Assembly (NCBI GenBank): GCA_963682025.1
Contig: OY821518.1
Span: 37,532,559 to 37,596,558, forward strand
Reading direction: 5' to 3'
Length of the DNA stretch: 64,000 nt
DNA from: Cordilura impudica
Taxonomy: Eukaryota; Arthropoda; Insecta; Diptera; Scathophagidae
In this document: in pieces, positions 23,735-35,105 of the stretch
How positions within the stretch are numbered: position 1 is the first letter of the stretch
How the letters are laid out: each line of letters begins with the position of its first letter
Translations under genes and position numbers: made by a program
Notes under the pieces: model-generated
Seen by the model: the letters and a program-made list of their open reading frames with translations, nothing else
Database searches by the model: none
Told to the model about the DNA's origin: nothing

Positions 23735-24983
23735 TCAATCAATTTTAGTAAAAATTTCTTCTAAATAGCCTTGATTTTCATCTTCTAGAAGTTGTTTAGC
23801 TTCTTCGTTTAATTCAATAGAGGTAGTTTTCCATTTTTGACGAATGTTGGACATATATGGATCTGAAGTGCACAACAAAATAGTGATAAGGTCTTCATTA
23901 GTACAACTTCTGGACATTTTCCTTGTGTTGTGCTTGGATTCCTTTTTGAATGCAAATTTTATTGGTCTGCAATGCTTTGTTGAAGAAGGAATTTCATTTT
24001 TCCATATATCAATTTCTGTTGCTCTACTAGTTGACGGCTCTAAGACGATATAACTTTTTATTAAGCACAATGGAACTAAAGACACCATAAATAAATTAGC
24101 ATCTGATGAATTTTCGGCATTAAATTGCTTGTATTGTTTCTGACCAGAGGATCCATCACATCCCCATTTAGAAATTAAAGTAATGCTGCCATTACCAATT
24201 TTTTTGAAATGATCAGTATCAAGCATATTTAGCAATCGTTCTGCAGTATGTTCAAGGAGATCTTGCAATTTAATTTCTGCTGATGTTGAAGTGACACTAA
24301 TAGCAGATTGTGAAGGTAAGCATTCTTTTTTGGCAGAAACTAAATCTTGATACTCTGGAAAAATCCCACAATTCTTTTCATTGGTTCCGCAATTCCTTAT
24401 ATTGATTTTTGGTCAATTTCAAATCCAAAAATGGGGCGAACGCTTCTTCCGGCGTAAATTTCTTATCTTCAATTGGTGTAGGAATGCTTTTCAAAATCCT
24501 CTTTGTGCGCCTTGGGCTTGCTTCTACTATTTTTTCAATTATTTCAATTTTATTTTTTTTATTTTGGGTTGGTTGAGTTTGGTGCAAAAATTAATTCTTA
24601 ATAATTCTTTGAGAAATTTCTTCATTGATATTCTCCAGCTTGCGCCTTCGAGATCTTTCACTACATCCGTCAATTGGTTTTGCTGGTCGACCCTTTTTTC
24701 CACTTTCGTTGGCAGTTGTAGATGCACTCTCAAAAACAAGTTCCTTTATTAACCAGTCTTGGTAACGTTTGTACATCTTTGACTTGCTATGAGAGCATTC
24801 AATGTACTGTCTTTTCAAATTCGATGCAAAATTAGTAATTTTTCATTTTCATTTGTGCATTTCAATGTCTTCTAGGTTACAATTTTTAAAGAAGTCGTTG
24901 CTCACTATGTGCAAAATTACATCGTCTACATCATTTCGTTGAAAATAAATATATGCCAGATCTATGTAACAGTACTTAGCCAT
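23735..24983 (-). pseudogene. Transib/RAG1-like transposase, broken and C-terminally truncated
   Basis: The likely start is MAKYCYIDLAYIYFQRND (ATG at 24983; an in-frame ATG lies further upstream at 25043). Reading on: a Cys/His-rich YIECSHSKSKMYKRYQDWL, GRPAKPIDGCSERSRRRK, KNQYKELRNQ, then after a frameshift near 24375 NEKNCGIFPEYQDL and LQDLLEHTAERLL. Next comes SKWGCDGSSGQKQYKQ, whose Asp corresponds to the first catalytic Asp of RAG1-like transposases (the DG.GD region), and HCRPIKFAFKKES, equivalent to the block just before the second Asp. Damage: two TGA codons at 24851-24843, a TAA at 24593-24591, and the frameshift. The frame stops at 23735, so the second Asp, the CYIC/CTLC zinc region and the final Glu are missing. 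Assignment rests on remembered family motifs plus the matching ends. Confidence 0.7.
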
Positions 24984-25329
24984 TGCACAAATTGTAATGA
25001 ATAATAATTGTGGAAACATTATTATAAGTACTCTTTCTTGCAATTATGTAAAATAAAAATTTTTATCTTTTATTACCACTTTTAGAAGCATAAAAAACCC
25101 ACACCCTAACCCCTTTTAAAAGGTGAAGCATACCTGCTCATATCTTAAAGGGCTATGTCGCAATAGTTTTTTTTTTATCTTTACCTGTTATTTAAATTGT
25201 TTCCCATTTTGTCAGGTATTTAAACTATATAACTCTAATTCAGAGTATTAATGTTTTTGAAAGATACCTATGTAAATGTCCCTGTAACAATTAAGCGCAT
25301 TATATTTCAACCCTTTTTTATAAGTATAT

Positions 25330-25540
25330 AACAACTCCTGACAACTCTACCGACACGCAAAAAAATACACCACGGTGCGCCGGTATTCATAACACTCAGA
25401 CGGACGGACGGACATCGTTTAATCGACTCAGAAAATGTTTTTGAGCCGATCCGTATAATAAAAGATGGATAAAGGTCCAATATTTTTGGCAGTTACAAAC
25501 ATCACCTCAAACTTAATATATCCAAACCACATAGTGGACA
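25330..25540 (+). mobile_element. mini-me/DINE-like fragment inside the Transib-like element
   Basis: Contains 'gacggacggacggacatcg', 'aaaagatgg', 'aatatttttggcagttacaaac' and 'ccaaaccacatagtgga', which is the 3' portion of family B. It lies 5' of the transposase gene and so inserted after, or was carried by, the transposon. Confidence 0.65.
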
Positions 25541-26048
25541 ACTTTTGCATTCTTAAATTTTGCAGAAAATATCTAACCTTGGGTCAGAAAAATTGTTCTG
25601 TATATATTGGGGTATAGGAGTATATGAGAGGATTCGGACTATAGAAGAGTGCAAGACCTTTTCTCACTGCTTTTGACTGGCAGGAGTTATGCTCTATTAA
25701 GTAGGAGATTTTCGGAAAATTTGGACCTTTTTTAAAAAAATTTTTTTTTAATTTCGGAATGACTCAGTGATTTTACATTTTTAAAATTTATAATATGGAA
25801 GTCACAAAATTATACAAAATTTATTTCACTTCAAAATCTTTTAAATCGAAAAAATTACAGTCATGCAAATATAAAAATTTACAAAGAAATTTTTAATTTT
25901 AGCAAAATACTGAGAAAGCCCATTTTCGAAGACCCTGTTCGCTGTGATATAGTTGAGATAGAGTGGCAATTTTTTGGCTCCCGAGGTTTACTATTATTAA
26001 CTTTCAAATGAATAACATAACTTTAAAATCGGTAACAAAAAAAAAAAT

Positions 26049-26085
26049 GATTTTTGGCCGCCTTCTCAAAATATGGTCCACTGTG
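26049..26085 (-). repeat. Right Transib-like terminal repeat: heptamer, 21-nt spacer, nonamer-like
   Basis: Read on the minus strand: CACAGTG at 26085-26079, a 21-nt spacer, and CCAAAAATC at 26057-26049. It is the mirror of the left end with identical spacing. Confidence 0.8.
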
Positions 26086-26089
26086 CGCC

Positions 26090-26575
26090 GCATCATCCGC
26101 AAAGATAGAGGTAACACAACCATCCAGAGAGGGGAAGTCAGTTGTATATATATTGGAGCCCTGAGGGCATCCTGCTATTATATCAATCTTTTTTGAGTAT
26201 TTGAAGCCAATGAAAAAACATTAAAAGATCTCTCTGATAGATAGCTTTGTACTATTTTAATTAGCTGAATTAGAAAGTTAAATTTCATCATTTAATATAT
26301 AAGGCCATTATGCCAGACAGAATCGAATGCTGCTTTGATGTCTAATGGTATCATTCCCGTTGATTTACCATTTACGAAATTCGAATTGACCAGGTTTCGT
26401 ATTCTGACAATTACCTGAATCATATTATGCTCCTCGCGGAAGCCAAATTGTTGAGTCGGAAGTATATTTTCTGTGTCAATAAAGTCGATAAGTTTTTCCT
26501 TTATGACTTTTCCGATATCTTACATAATGATGATAAGAGACTTATAGGCCTCTAGAATAGTGAACAGTCGGGCGG
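26090..26575 (-). pseudogene. Jockey-like LINE reverse-transcriptase fragment
   Basis: On the minus strand, starting near 26560: TENILPTQQFGFREEHNM, then GMIPLDIKAAFDSVWHNGLI (motif A), SYLSERSFNVF, AGCPQGSN (motif B) and TSIFADD (motif C). Part of the B-C spacer is deleted and frames shift. Motif C is cut by the target duplication of the Transib-like element (CGGCG on this strand follows GATGATG), so the LINE was there first. PLDIKAAFDSVWH is typical of the Jockey clade. Confidence 0.8.
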
Positions 26576-28439
26576 AGGAAATAAAAAAATAAAAATTTGT
26601 AAAGGTGTGTGGAGGGTTTTTGTCTCCTTTAACTTTTCGGTTAATTCAGTTTAAAAAAAATTTTAATTATATTCCAAACAATTAGTAGTTGCATTTCACA
26701 TATGTTATCTATACACAGATTGGGTTTGGAACAGAAGTGATTCTCTATAACAGATCCAAGGAATATTTTTTCCGTGAGAACCTTTTTTAGAAATTAATGT
26801 TTCACATCTTAAATTGCTCTATACCAACTGTAAATTTTTTATGTTTCAATATTCCATAATAATTAAGTACTGTTACATATAGCATTTATTAAAGACTGAT
26901 ATTATCTCCACGAAAATCTGCAAAATATTTAATGTGTCCTGTACTGAAATTATTTACTCTTTTGACTGATGATTAATTACAAATTCTGACGAATTTTGTT
27001 TCCTATTTAAGGGTTAAACAAATTATGTAAAAAAAACTACTTTAAAAATACAATAAATCACATTTAAAACTATTGTTTAAAAGTTTATATTGAGCTTTGT
27101 TTAAATTTTCCCAAATCAACCTTTGCCTTTGGCAATTTATGGCTACAAGGCCAGACTGGCACCTTTGCTACAATTGTAAACGTTGTATGTACGTACTCCT
27201 TTTAAATAAAAACTTAAACTTTATTTAAAGCATAAGTATTTTAAGGCCACATATCACTTGGGAGCATCATAAATCTCTAACATATTTATTTTATTTGCAA
27301 CAACACTCGCACTAGCACACACACACGCACTCGTACACTTCTTAAGTCGTTAACTAAATTTGTCATAAAAACAGGCTCTGTAGGGAGTTGAAACTTTCAC
27401 ATCTTTTTCTCGCATTTTTTATTTTTTATAAAGATAACAAATATTTTATAAACCAATAAGAAGTTCTGAGGTATTAGACATTTTAAGTGTGTTTAGGTTG
27501 TAAATATAAAAAAAACACACATGTTTAGATGGAGTTTGTAGCATAAGCATAAGTTACTCATTTTTTCATTTGAGGGAATTTTGTTTGCCATTTTTTTTTT
27601 TCAATTTTTCATGGGATATTTCCTGGAACCTCAAAAAAAAATTTCTCTAGTAATAGGATTAACATCATTAACACCACCTTATAATTCGAGAAATTTGTTT
27701 TCCATACAAACAGTTAGCCGTCAGTCAAGCGCATTGCATTAAAATTAAAAAAAAAATTAAAAGTAGAGTTAATCGATTTGGCAGTTAATGATAATTTTGG
27801 GGCTGATATTTGCCACCTAATAAAAATATTTCTGAAAATAGTGTAGGGTGACTTACACTCCACCTTAACCGACCATTACTTCATTATATGTTTTTAACCC
27901 GTATTGATTTTAAATGGTGCAAATTAAGTTATTGTTGTTTGTGTTTTTTGTTTTTTGTTTATAATTTAGGAGATACTTAGCACATATAAATTTTATTCCT
28001 AAGAGTACATTTACGTTTTGATTTAGTGTTATGTCCTGAAATACTCATAAAACTAGAAAAGTGTATCTGAACTTCTGTGTGTAGTTTTGTATTTATTTCT
28101 TTATTTATGGTTTTGATGAAACTAAGAAGAAAAAGTTTTTCAATTTATGAAATGTATAGAACTGCTTTAATAAATGGGCCAATAACTCTAGGGAACAGCA
28201 GTTTGATCAGAAAATTTTTTAGCTTTAATAAATACAACAAGCAATTGTTATAATGTTATGAATTGGCTACACCTATAATAGAATATTAATACAAGAAATC
28301 TTATTATCAAAATGTTATCATAATTCAAATTTCAAATCACAATTTCAAAAAAAATTTACTGTTGCTTTTTGATTTGAGAAAATGCCTGCTCTGACAGGGT
28401 TGAAAGAACCTTATATAAATTTTAATATCTTTTAACCCA
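26576..28439. other. AT-rich intron sequence
   Basis: I see no gene or defined repeat here. The stretch has poly(A) runs and a CA-rich patch near 27305-27340. Confidence 0.4.
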
Positions 28440-28703
28440 TTAGCAGCTGATTCCAGATTACTTTGTTCAATTTTGATGTAACTTTGGAGGAAAACCTCCA
28501 AAGGCTTTGGCATTCTCAGGCCTAATATTGAATTTTATTTGCTAAATTTCAGCTATAACTCAAGAACCATTTTCCATTCCCTTTATCAATTTGCTTCAAA
28601 AAATATATTTGAAATAATTTTATTGAATGAAATATTCATTTAATTTTTTCCCATTTTTTTATAATTTTTTTTAATAAGATAACATTTTCTAGGCGTATTA
28701 TTA
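28440..28703. other. Decayed repeat sharing motifs with family I
   Basis: Contains 'caaaggctttgg' and 'ctataactcaagaaccatt'. The latter is the exact inverse of a segment about 300 bp to the right (28871-28890), making a 19-bp inverted repeat across 28553-28890. Confidence 0.4.
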
Positions 28704-29290
28704 TTATTTATTTGTAGAGAAGAGATACAAATGAGCGATATTTTTAATATTAAATCAAACATACTTCGCTATTATTTTTTCAGTTTTTTACATGGATATA
28801 TTAATAAAAACTATTTATGTAAGCACTAGTTGCAATTTTGCTAAAGAATGAGTTGAGAAATCATCAATGGTTCTTGAGTTATAGATGGAAAACTAAGCAA
28901 ACACACATCAAGTTAGGGAAAAAGGTATGTGTGGTCGTAAAAAAGTAATTTCACCCTGGCCGCCAGAATGGCTGTTGTACAATATTATCAATATATTGAA
29001 TTTATTCAAATTTCGGTTTCTTGAGCCACAATATGTCAAAATATTAACTTATTTCAGTATCACCAGATTAACAGATTCCGCAATATTAAATTAGCTCTCA
29101 ATATGGACATCAAAATCCATGTTTGAAAAAGTTAATTATAATTGTTTAAATAACTTTTAGAAATATAAAATTTTATTAAAATTAAGTTATATTTATTGGC
29201 TTTCTTTGAAAGTTAATTAACATCTTTTAAATGTGGTGTTTGATATCCAGTGTAAAAAATTTATATACAGAATTGTCTAAATTCATGCAC
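28704..29290 (-). repeat. Dispersed repeat, family I, copy 1
   Basis: About 590 bp collinear in the same orientation with 34448-35105 (shared 'agagaagagatacaaatgagc', 'ttttacatggatatattaa', 'aaagaatgagttgagaaatc', 'gaaagttaattaacatcttt'). At the left edge both copies run into ATT/TAA triplets, which on the minus strand resemble the (TAA)n tail of a non-LTR retrotransposon 3' end. Confidence 0.65.
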
Positions 29291-29299
29291 CTAAATGGC

Positions 29300-31312
29300 A
29301 AATAAAATATATGTGTTGGTAAAGTAAATACAGCTGCTAGTATTAATATTATTGAGAAACGTTTTGATCCTAAAAATTATTGGTTCGATTCGCAGTGTGA
29401 AAATTACAGTAGACGCTTGTTAAAGAAATTACACAGTTTTCGCAAATCGGGTACTGATGTGGACAGAAATGCGTATATTCAAAATAGAGTCAATTATAAT
29501 GCATTATGTGATGAGAAAAAGCTAAATGCTAAGATTCACAATATACAAAAGTTAAATACAATTAAAAATAGTTCTGAATAGTGGAAATTTGCTAATTCGC
29601 TACGAAATCGTCGACCCAGACTAGGTAATAATTTATCGGTGGACGATTTTCCAGTCGTTATTATAAACTCGCAATCTCAATTGTTACTACAGTGGTGTAC
29701 AACAAATATCATTGACCCTGTTATTGATTCTCCTTTAGAGATGAGAGAGCTTCTACTGGTAGTTGGTCCTTTGAAATCTGGTAAAGCACCGGGAATGGAT
29801 AGAACAAGTTATGAATTCTATAAAAATGCTCCAAGTAACTTCCTTGAAGAATTGTTAGACCTTTTCAATCAAATATTCTTGCGTGAAGAAATACCGAAAT
29901 CTTTTAAACAATCTTTAATGATTCAATGTTTCAAAAAGGGTGATCCTAATACTGTATCTAATTACAGAGGAATTTCGTTGCTTGACGCCATTAATAAAAT
30001 TTTTCATAATCGGATAAATAGTTGGATTGTCTGCAATAACATCCTCATCGAGTACCAAGCCGGTTTTCGTAAGGATTACTTCACTATTAACAATCTATTC
30101 AATCTTACATCTATTGTGAACATAAATTTTAATTCAGGAAAGAAGACTTATGCATTCTTTGTAGATTTTTCATCAGCTTTTGATATGATCCCTCGAAATG
30201 CTCTTTGGTATAAACTACACAAATTAGGATTGTCTAACAAATTAGTAAATTTGCTGCGTAATCTATATGAAGGTACAACTAGGCAGGTATGGGATGGATG
30301 CTCATTATCTGTTCCTTTTATAGTTTCGCAGGGTGTTAAGCAAGGATGCCTTTTAATTATATATAAATGATCTCCATGACTATTTACCTTATGACATTAC
30401 CATTGCTGGGACAGTTGTTAAAGTATTATTGTATGCCGATGACATAGTTCTTTTATCGGATTCGCCAATTGACTTTCAGAGGATGATTAATGTCCTGTAT
30501 GAGTACTGCTGTCAGTGGAGCCTAAAAATCAACCTTAATAAGTCTAAAATCATTGTATTTAGAAAAGCGAACAGAATTCCCAGAGATTTAAGTTGGAAAT
30601 TTGGGAATATTGTAATAAAGATAGTGAACGAATACAAATATTTGGGTATCTCCATTACTTTTAACCTATCTTTCATAAAGCATCTCGAGTCTAAACTCTC
30701 ATCCTCTAAAACTGCCATAAATGCAAATTGGTTAAGTTATATTTTTCACCCTAAAATATCTTTATCAAATAAACTTAAAATTCTTGATACAGCTGCGAAG
30801 TCAATATTGTGTTATGGAGTACAATAATGGGCTATCGTAGTTTTGAAGAAGCAGAAAAATTGTTAAGATATTTTTTGAAAAAAATACTATTCCTTCCAAT
30901 AAATACGCCTACCTACATGCTGCATATTACAAGTAATACTCCCACAATATTTTTTGTTACTTTATATTTACATTTTTCGTACATTAGAAAGGTTTTTAAC
31001 CTAAGTGCAAATAGATTGCCTCGACTATTAGGCGAAGAAACTGTGCGTACCAAATATTTTTGATTTGAACACTGGTCTTCTTTATGTGACCAAATTGGAA
31101 TAACACTTAATTTTGAGACATGGAGAACTAATTTGGCTCAACATCACCGGGTTATGCTTGAATCTCTAAGAAATATGAAAATTAATAAGTTCACACAATG
31201 CGCCAGAAACTCTAGATATCATGATAACGAACTATTTGATTATTTTGGTAAAAGAAAATTAAATACTGAAGAAGTTTGTGAAATGTTAAATGGCAAAGAT
31301 TACATGTGTTTA
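29300..31312 (+). pseudogene. Non-LTR retrotransposon reverse transcriptase (clade unresolved)
   Basis: Across four frames: LLKKLHSFRKSGTD near 29420; a TAG at 29578; then GKAPGMDRTSYEFYKNAP, NYRGISLLDAINKIF, EYQAGFRKDYFTINN, FVDFSSAFDMIPRNALWYKL (motif A) and SQGVKQGCLL (motif B, about 30330). A deletion and frameshift follow. LLYADDIVLLSDSP (motif C, about 30430), INLNKSKIIVFRKA and NEYKYLGISIT come next, then a TAA at about 30825. After a further shift come FEEAEKLLRYFLKKILFLP and LPRLLGEETV. The reading ends where a long-TIR transposon begins. No RNase H is seen. It is a decayed LINE copy; the 5' (endonuclease) part is absent. Confidence 0.8.
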
Positions 31313-31317
31313 TATAT

Positions 31318-34060
31318 GGGGGGTTTCATGTCAAGTGCACCAACTTTTGAAACCGATGTCTTCCGATCGGGATGAAATTTGCACCAAGGTTAGTCCTATT
31401 GGATAGCAGTTTAGACACAATTTTTCAATAAGATCCGTCCAGATCTCTCTGAGTTAGAGGGGATCAAAATTTGACATTTTGGCCAAACAGGTGTTTTTTC
31501 TCAACCGTGTTACTTATTACCTATTGTTCTTAGAAAATTTTCTCCCAAATAGTTTAGATAGCTATTTCTTCAATATTTCGGAAAAAAATACTTAAAGAAA
31601 AAAAAAAATTTTTTTGATTTTTTTTGCTAAATTAAAGCATTTTTTGCCTTTTTTTCAAAAAGTGCATTTTTTTTTTTTATTTTTTCATAAGAAAGCTTAG
31701 GATTTTTCCTTTAAGAGCTTTTTGGTCGCTTAGTGGAATGGGAGTGGGATATCTATCAAAATAAATGTTTTGTAACTCAAGACAACGGTTTTTCAATTAT
31801 TCACAAATGCACTATTTTGAATTTTTTCCTATTTGTGTGTAAAACCTTACAAATAAAACTTATACTGAGAAACTAGACAAATTAACCTTTCCGAAGGTAT
31901 ATAACATACCTAACTAAAATTTTATACCCTCGATACTGTAATACCCAGAATATGTTAACCTCAGGAAAAAAATCGCTTTTTTTCTATAGAAATGTTGAAA
32001 AATTATTATTTTTTATTTTTTTTAATACTAATTAAATTAATGTATAATAATAATATTAAAAATAAAAAGATAAATAATTTATTAAAATTTAATCTTAATT
32101 GCATTAGATCCATTTAAATCAAAACTATTTTTATACTTAATTTATTGTAGCTGATGAAGTATTTAAGTCTTGTAAACTTTTAAATACCCAGTCTTTCATC
32201 CAGCTTTTTTTATCGCCTTTATTTACTCCCTTTTTTTCAATCCTTTCTTGGCATTACTAAGTTCAGCTGTTGATTTCGCTGCTGGTTTATTTGTTGTCTT
32301 TGGAAAGAAATCGCATTGAATAGAGGCAGAAAACTTTTTCAACTTGAGTCTTCCATCGACAAGCGGTATAAAAGCATGGTATTGAGCGGTGCCATCGATT
32401 GTCAGCATCGAATCTGCTCTTCAGTGTTTTCAATATTTCTTGATGATCCTCTTTGCTACTAAAAACTATTTTAGATTCTTTACAATAACTCTTTGCCCAA
32501 TAGAATAAAGCAGTCGCTTCTAAGATGCGATCTTGATGAGAGCACTGGAGGCTATACTTCGCTGTATTTCTTTTAAGGTTTGCTCCAATACCATCACATG
32601 CTCCTTTACCATGAGCAGTAGGATGAAAATGCCACTCAGCTGGCATTCCAAAATCTTTTTCATGCGCCATAAGATTTGCGAAGCTACTTTTGTTTTTAAA
32701 ATGTTGACGAGCTCCGTCCGAAACGTAGTATACCTTCTTTACTGTAAATTTAGATTTTAAATATTTTAGTATTATCTTCTGGTACTCATAAACTGCAACG
32801 GTTTCATGTTTTAAATCGTCGGATATGATTGCCATACTTTTGTGTTCCAGTTTTTCATCTTTCATGTAGTAAATAACTACTGTGAATATAGTTGCTTGGT
32901 CGTTATTGAAGTGGAATGCTTGTATGGCATCCTGAAGAACATATTTATAGTTTTCTGCGAAATCATATGAAATAACGAATTCACCAGACTTCAAGTGTAT
33001 CTTCAAATCCTTGAAGAATGACCATTGCTCTTTGACTAAAAAGTCATGGTTTCTCAAGTTTAGCAATCCTGTACACATTTTTTCCACAAAATCATTCACA
33101 TTTAAAATGATTGTTTTCAATGTGCATCTGTCAGTCTGAATCCAAGAATCAAATTTGACCTCCTCTATATATTCTCCATCTAAAGAGTTGATTAAATTTT
33201 CTTTGATGAATATGGTTTTCGGACAATTGGTACATTCACCTAAGTGGCAAAAAGTTATTGCATTATAGATACATAGTCAATTTAAGGCAATCGCGGTAAT
33301 CGTGTAAATCTTCTGCCGAATCATCTGTTAAATACTTTAAGTTGATTTCCTTCAACATCAGTTTAACATTTTCATGGTAAATTTGTGTCAATTTCGTAAA
33401 GCCAGATTGAAATGTTGCAAATAACTGTTTCAGGTTACAGATGACCATTCTCTTCTGTTATGTTATGAAGTAATGTTACATACCTTCGGAAAGGTTAATT
33501 TGTCTAGTTTCTCAGTATAAGTTTTATTTGTAAGGTTTTACACACAAATAGGAAAAAATTCAAAATAGTGCATTTGTGAAAAATTGAAAAACCGTTGTCT
33601 TGAGTTACAAAACATTTATTTTGATAGATATCCCGCTCCCATCCCACAGCGACCAAAAAGCTCTTAAAGGAAAAATCCTAAGCTTTCTTATGAAAAAATA
33701 AAAAAAAAAAAATGCACTTTTTGAAAAAAAGGCAAAAAATGTTTTAATTTAGCAAAAAAAAGTCAAATTTTTTTTCTTTTTTTTTAAGTATTTTTTTCCG
33801 AAATATTGAAGAAATAGCTATTTAAACTATTTGGGAGAAAATTTTCTAAGAACAATAGGTAATAAGTTACATGGATGAGAAAAAACACCTGTTTGGCCAA
33901 AATGTCAAATTTTGATCCCCTCTAACTCAGAGAGATCTGGACCGGTCTTATTGAAAATTGTGTCTAAACTACTATCCAATAGGACTAATCTTGGTGCAAA
34001 TTTCATCCCGATCGGAAGACATCGGTTTCAAAAGTTGGTGCACTTGACATGAAACCCCCC
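31318..34060 (-). mobile_element. Long-TIR DDE transposon, family E, copy 1 (2,743 bp)
   Basis: Starts GGGGGGTTTCATGTCAAGTG and ends with its reverse complement. The inverted repeats run about 590 bp (31318-31910 and 33476-34060). ATAT precedes and follows (31314-31317, 34061-34064), a likely 4-bp target duplication. The minus-strand gene inside is a decayed relative of the one in copy 2 (48964-51650). The left side abuts a LINE relic and the right side another LINE relic. Confidence 0.8.
32223..33448 (-). pseudogene. DDE-like transposase of family E copy 1, broken
   Basis: Starts MVICNLKQLFATFQ at 33448. Compared with the intact relative at 49427-50743 it lacks two short segments (FEHEDVRI and the KRPKH...CVC block) and has a frameshift near 33265. 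It then reads openly from 33120 to 32287 through SYDFAENYKYVLQDA, YYVSDGARQHFKNKSS and EWHFHPTAHGKGACDG before another frameshift near 32410. The catalytic-looking residues are retained but the gene is not intact. Confidence 0.8.
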
Positions 34061-34063
34061 ATA

Positions 34064-34440
34064 TACATATAGTTGAATATCATCTGCATAACCATGCATC
34101 CGAGCATACTTTCAGACACTAGACACATCACTAATAAAAATGCTAAATAACAGAGGACCTAGAACGGATCCTTGCGGTATACCTGAGGTTATACCTCTCA
34201 AACCAGATTGCCTATTCTATACCATTACCTTCTGAGCACGCCCGGTCAAGTAATTCTTCATAAGAATTAAAGCTGCATCAGTAAAACCAAAATAGTGCTT
34301 TAATTTGTGACAAAGAATAGCATGATCCACTTTATCGAATGCCTTAGAAAAATCTAATCTAATACTCAGGTCTGACATCATCCATCACCTTTAAAGCAGC
34401 AGTAGTACAGCTATAAGCAGCACGGAACCAGATTGCAAAG
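34064..34440 (-). pseudogene. CR1/Jockey-like LINE reverse-transcriptase fragment
   Basis: On the minus strand, from 34440 leftwards: STTAALKVMDDVRPEY-like text (with Y..CTTAALKV), then RLDFSKAFDKVDH (motif A), YLTGRAQKVMV, SGIPQGSVLGPLLFSIFISD (motif B) and GYADDIQLY (motif C). It stops at the boundary of the long-TIR transposon. One frameshift and two stops are visible. The motif set is canonical for CR1/Jockey-group LINEs. Confidence 0.85.
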
Positions 34441-34447
34441 GATTATT

Positions 34448-35105
34448 ATTATGATTATTATTTATTTGTAGAGAAGAGATACAAATGAGCTATATTTTTA
34501 ATATTAAATCAAACATACTTCCCTATTATTTTTTCAGTTTTTTACATGGATATATTAATGAAAACTATTTATGTCAGCACTAGCTGCAATTTTGCTAAAG
34601 AATGAGTTGAGAAATCATCAATGGTTCTTGAGTTATAGTTGGAAAACTAAGCAAACAAATATCAAGTTAGGGAAAAAAATATGTATGGTCGTAAAAAAGT
34701 TTGACCAAAGAACGCCAAAGGCTTTAGAGGTTTTGCTATACCGACCTAGTACTTTCACCCTGACCCCCAGAACGGCTGTTGTACAATATTATCAATATAT
34801 TGAATTTATTCAAATTTCGGTTTCTTGAGATAAAATATTTCAAAATATTAACTTATTTCAGTATCATCAGATTAACAGATTCCGCAATATTAAATTAGCT
34901 CTCAATATCGACACCAAAATCAATGTATAAAAAAGTTAATTATAATTGTTTAAATAACTTTTAGAAATATAAAATTTTATTAAAATTAAGTTATATTTAT
35001 TGGCTTTCTTTGAAAGTTAATTAACATCTTTTAAATGTGGTATTTGATACCCAGTGTAAAAAAATTATATACAGACTTGCCACCCTGCGTCTAAATTCAG
35101 GCACC
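34448..35105 (-). repeat. Dispersed repeat, family I, copy 2
   Basis: Collinear with 28704-29290. Its (TAA)n-like edge abuts the 5'-truncated LINE fragment at 34440. It includes an extra segment ('caaaggctttagaggttttgc', 34705-34770) partly lost in copy 1. The two copies flank about 5.1 kb that contains other elements, but this does not form an LTR element. Confidence 0.65.

Larger units (their letters stand above)
23059..26085 (-). mobile_element. Transib/RAG1-like transposon (3,027 bp) with RSS-like ends
   Basis: Both ends begin CACAGTGGACCAT, reading inward, and remain inverted repeats for about 37 nt (GAGAAGGCGGYCAAAAATC). A perfect 5-bp duplication CGCCG flanks it (23054-23058, 26086-26090). 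CACAGTG is identical to the V(D)J recombination-signal heptamer. Transib elements are known for CAC(A/T)(A/G)TG-type termini, 5-bp GC-rich duplications and a RAG1-related transposase. The minus-strand gene inside (23735-24983) fits this family. Part of the spacer between gene start and right end is filled by a mini-me-like fragment (25330-25540). The element is non-autonomous now because its gene is broken. Confidence 0.85.

Noticed and set aside
24381..24752. 123-codon plus-strand frame
   Set aside because: It is antisense to the Transib-like transposase, whose motifs explain the region.
28704..35105. LTR retrotransposon bounded by family I repeats
   Set aside because: No TG...CA ends, no primer-binding site or polypurine tract, and the interior holds a LINE and a DNA transposon in mixed orientation.
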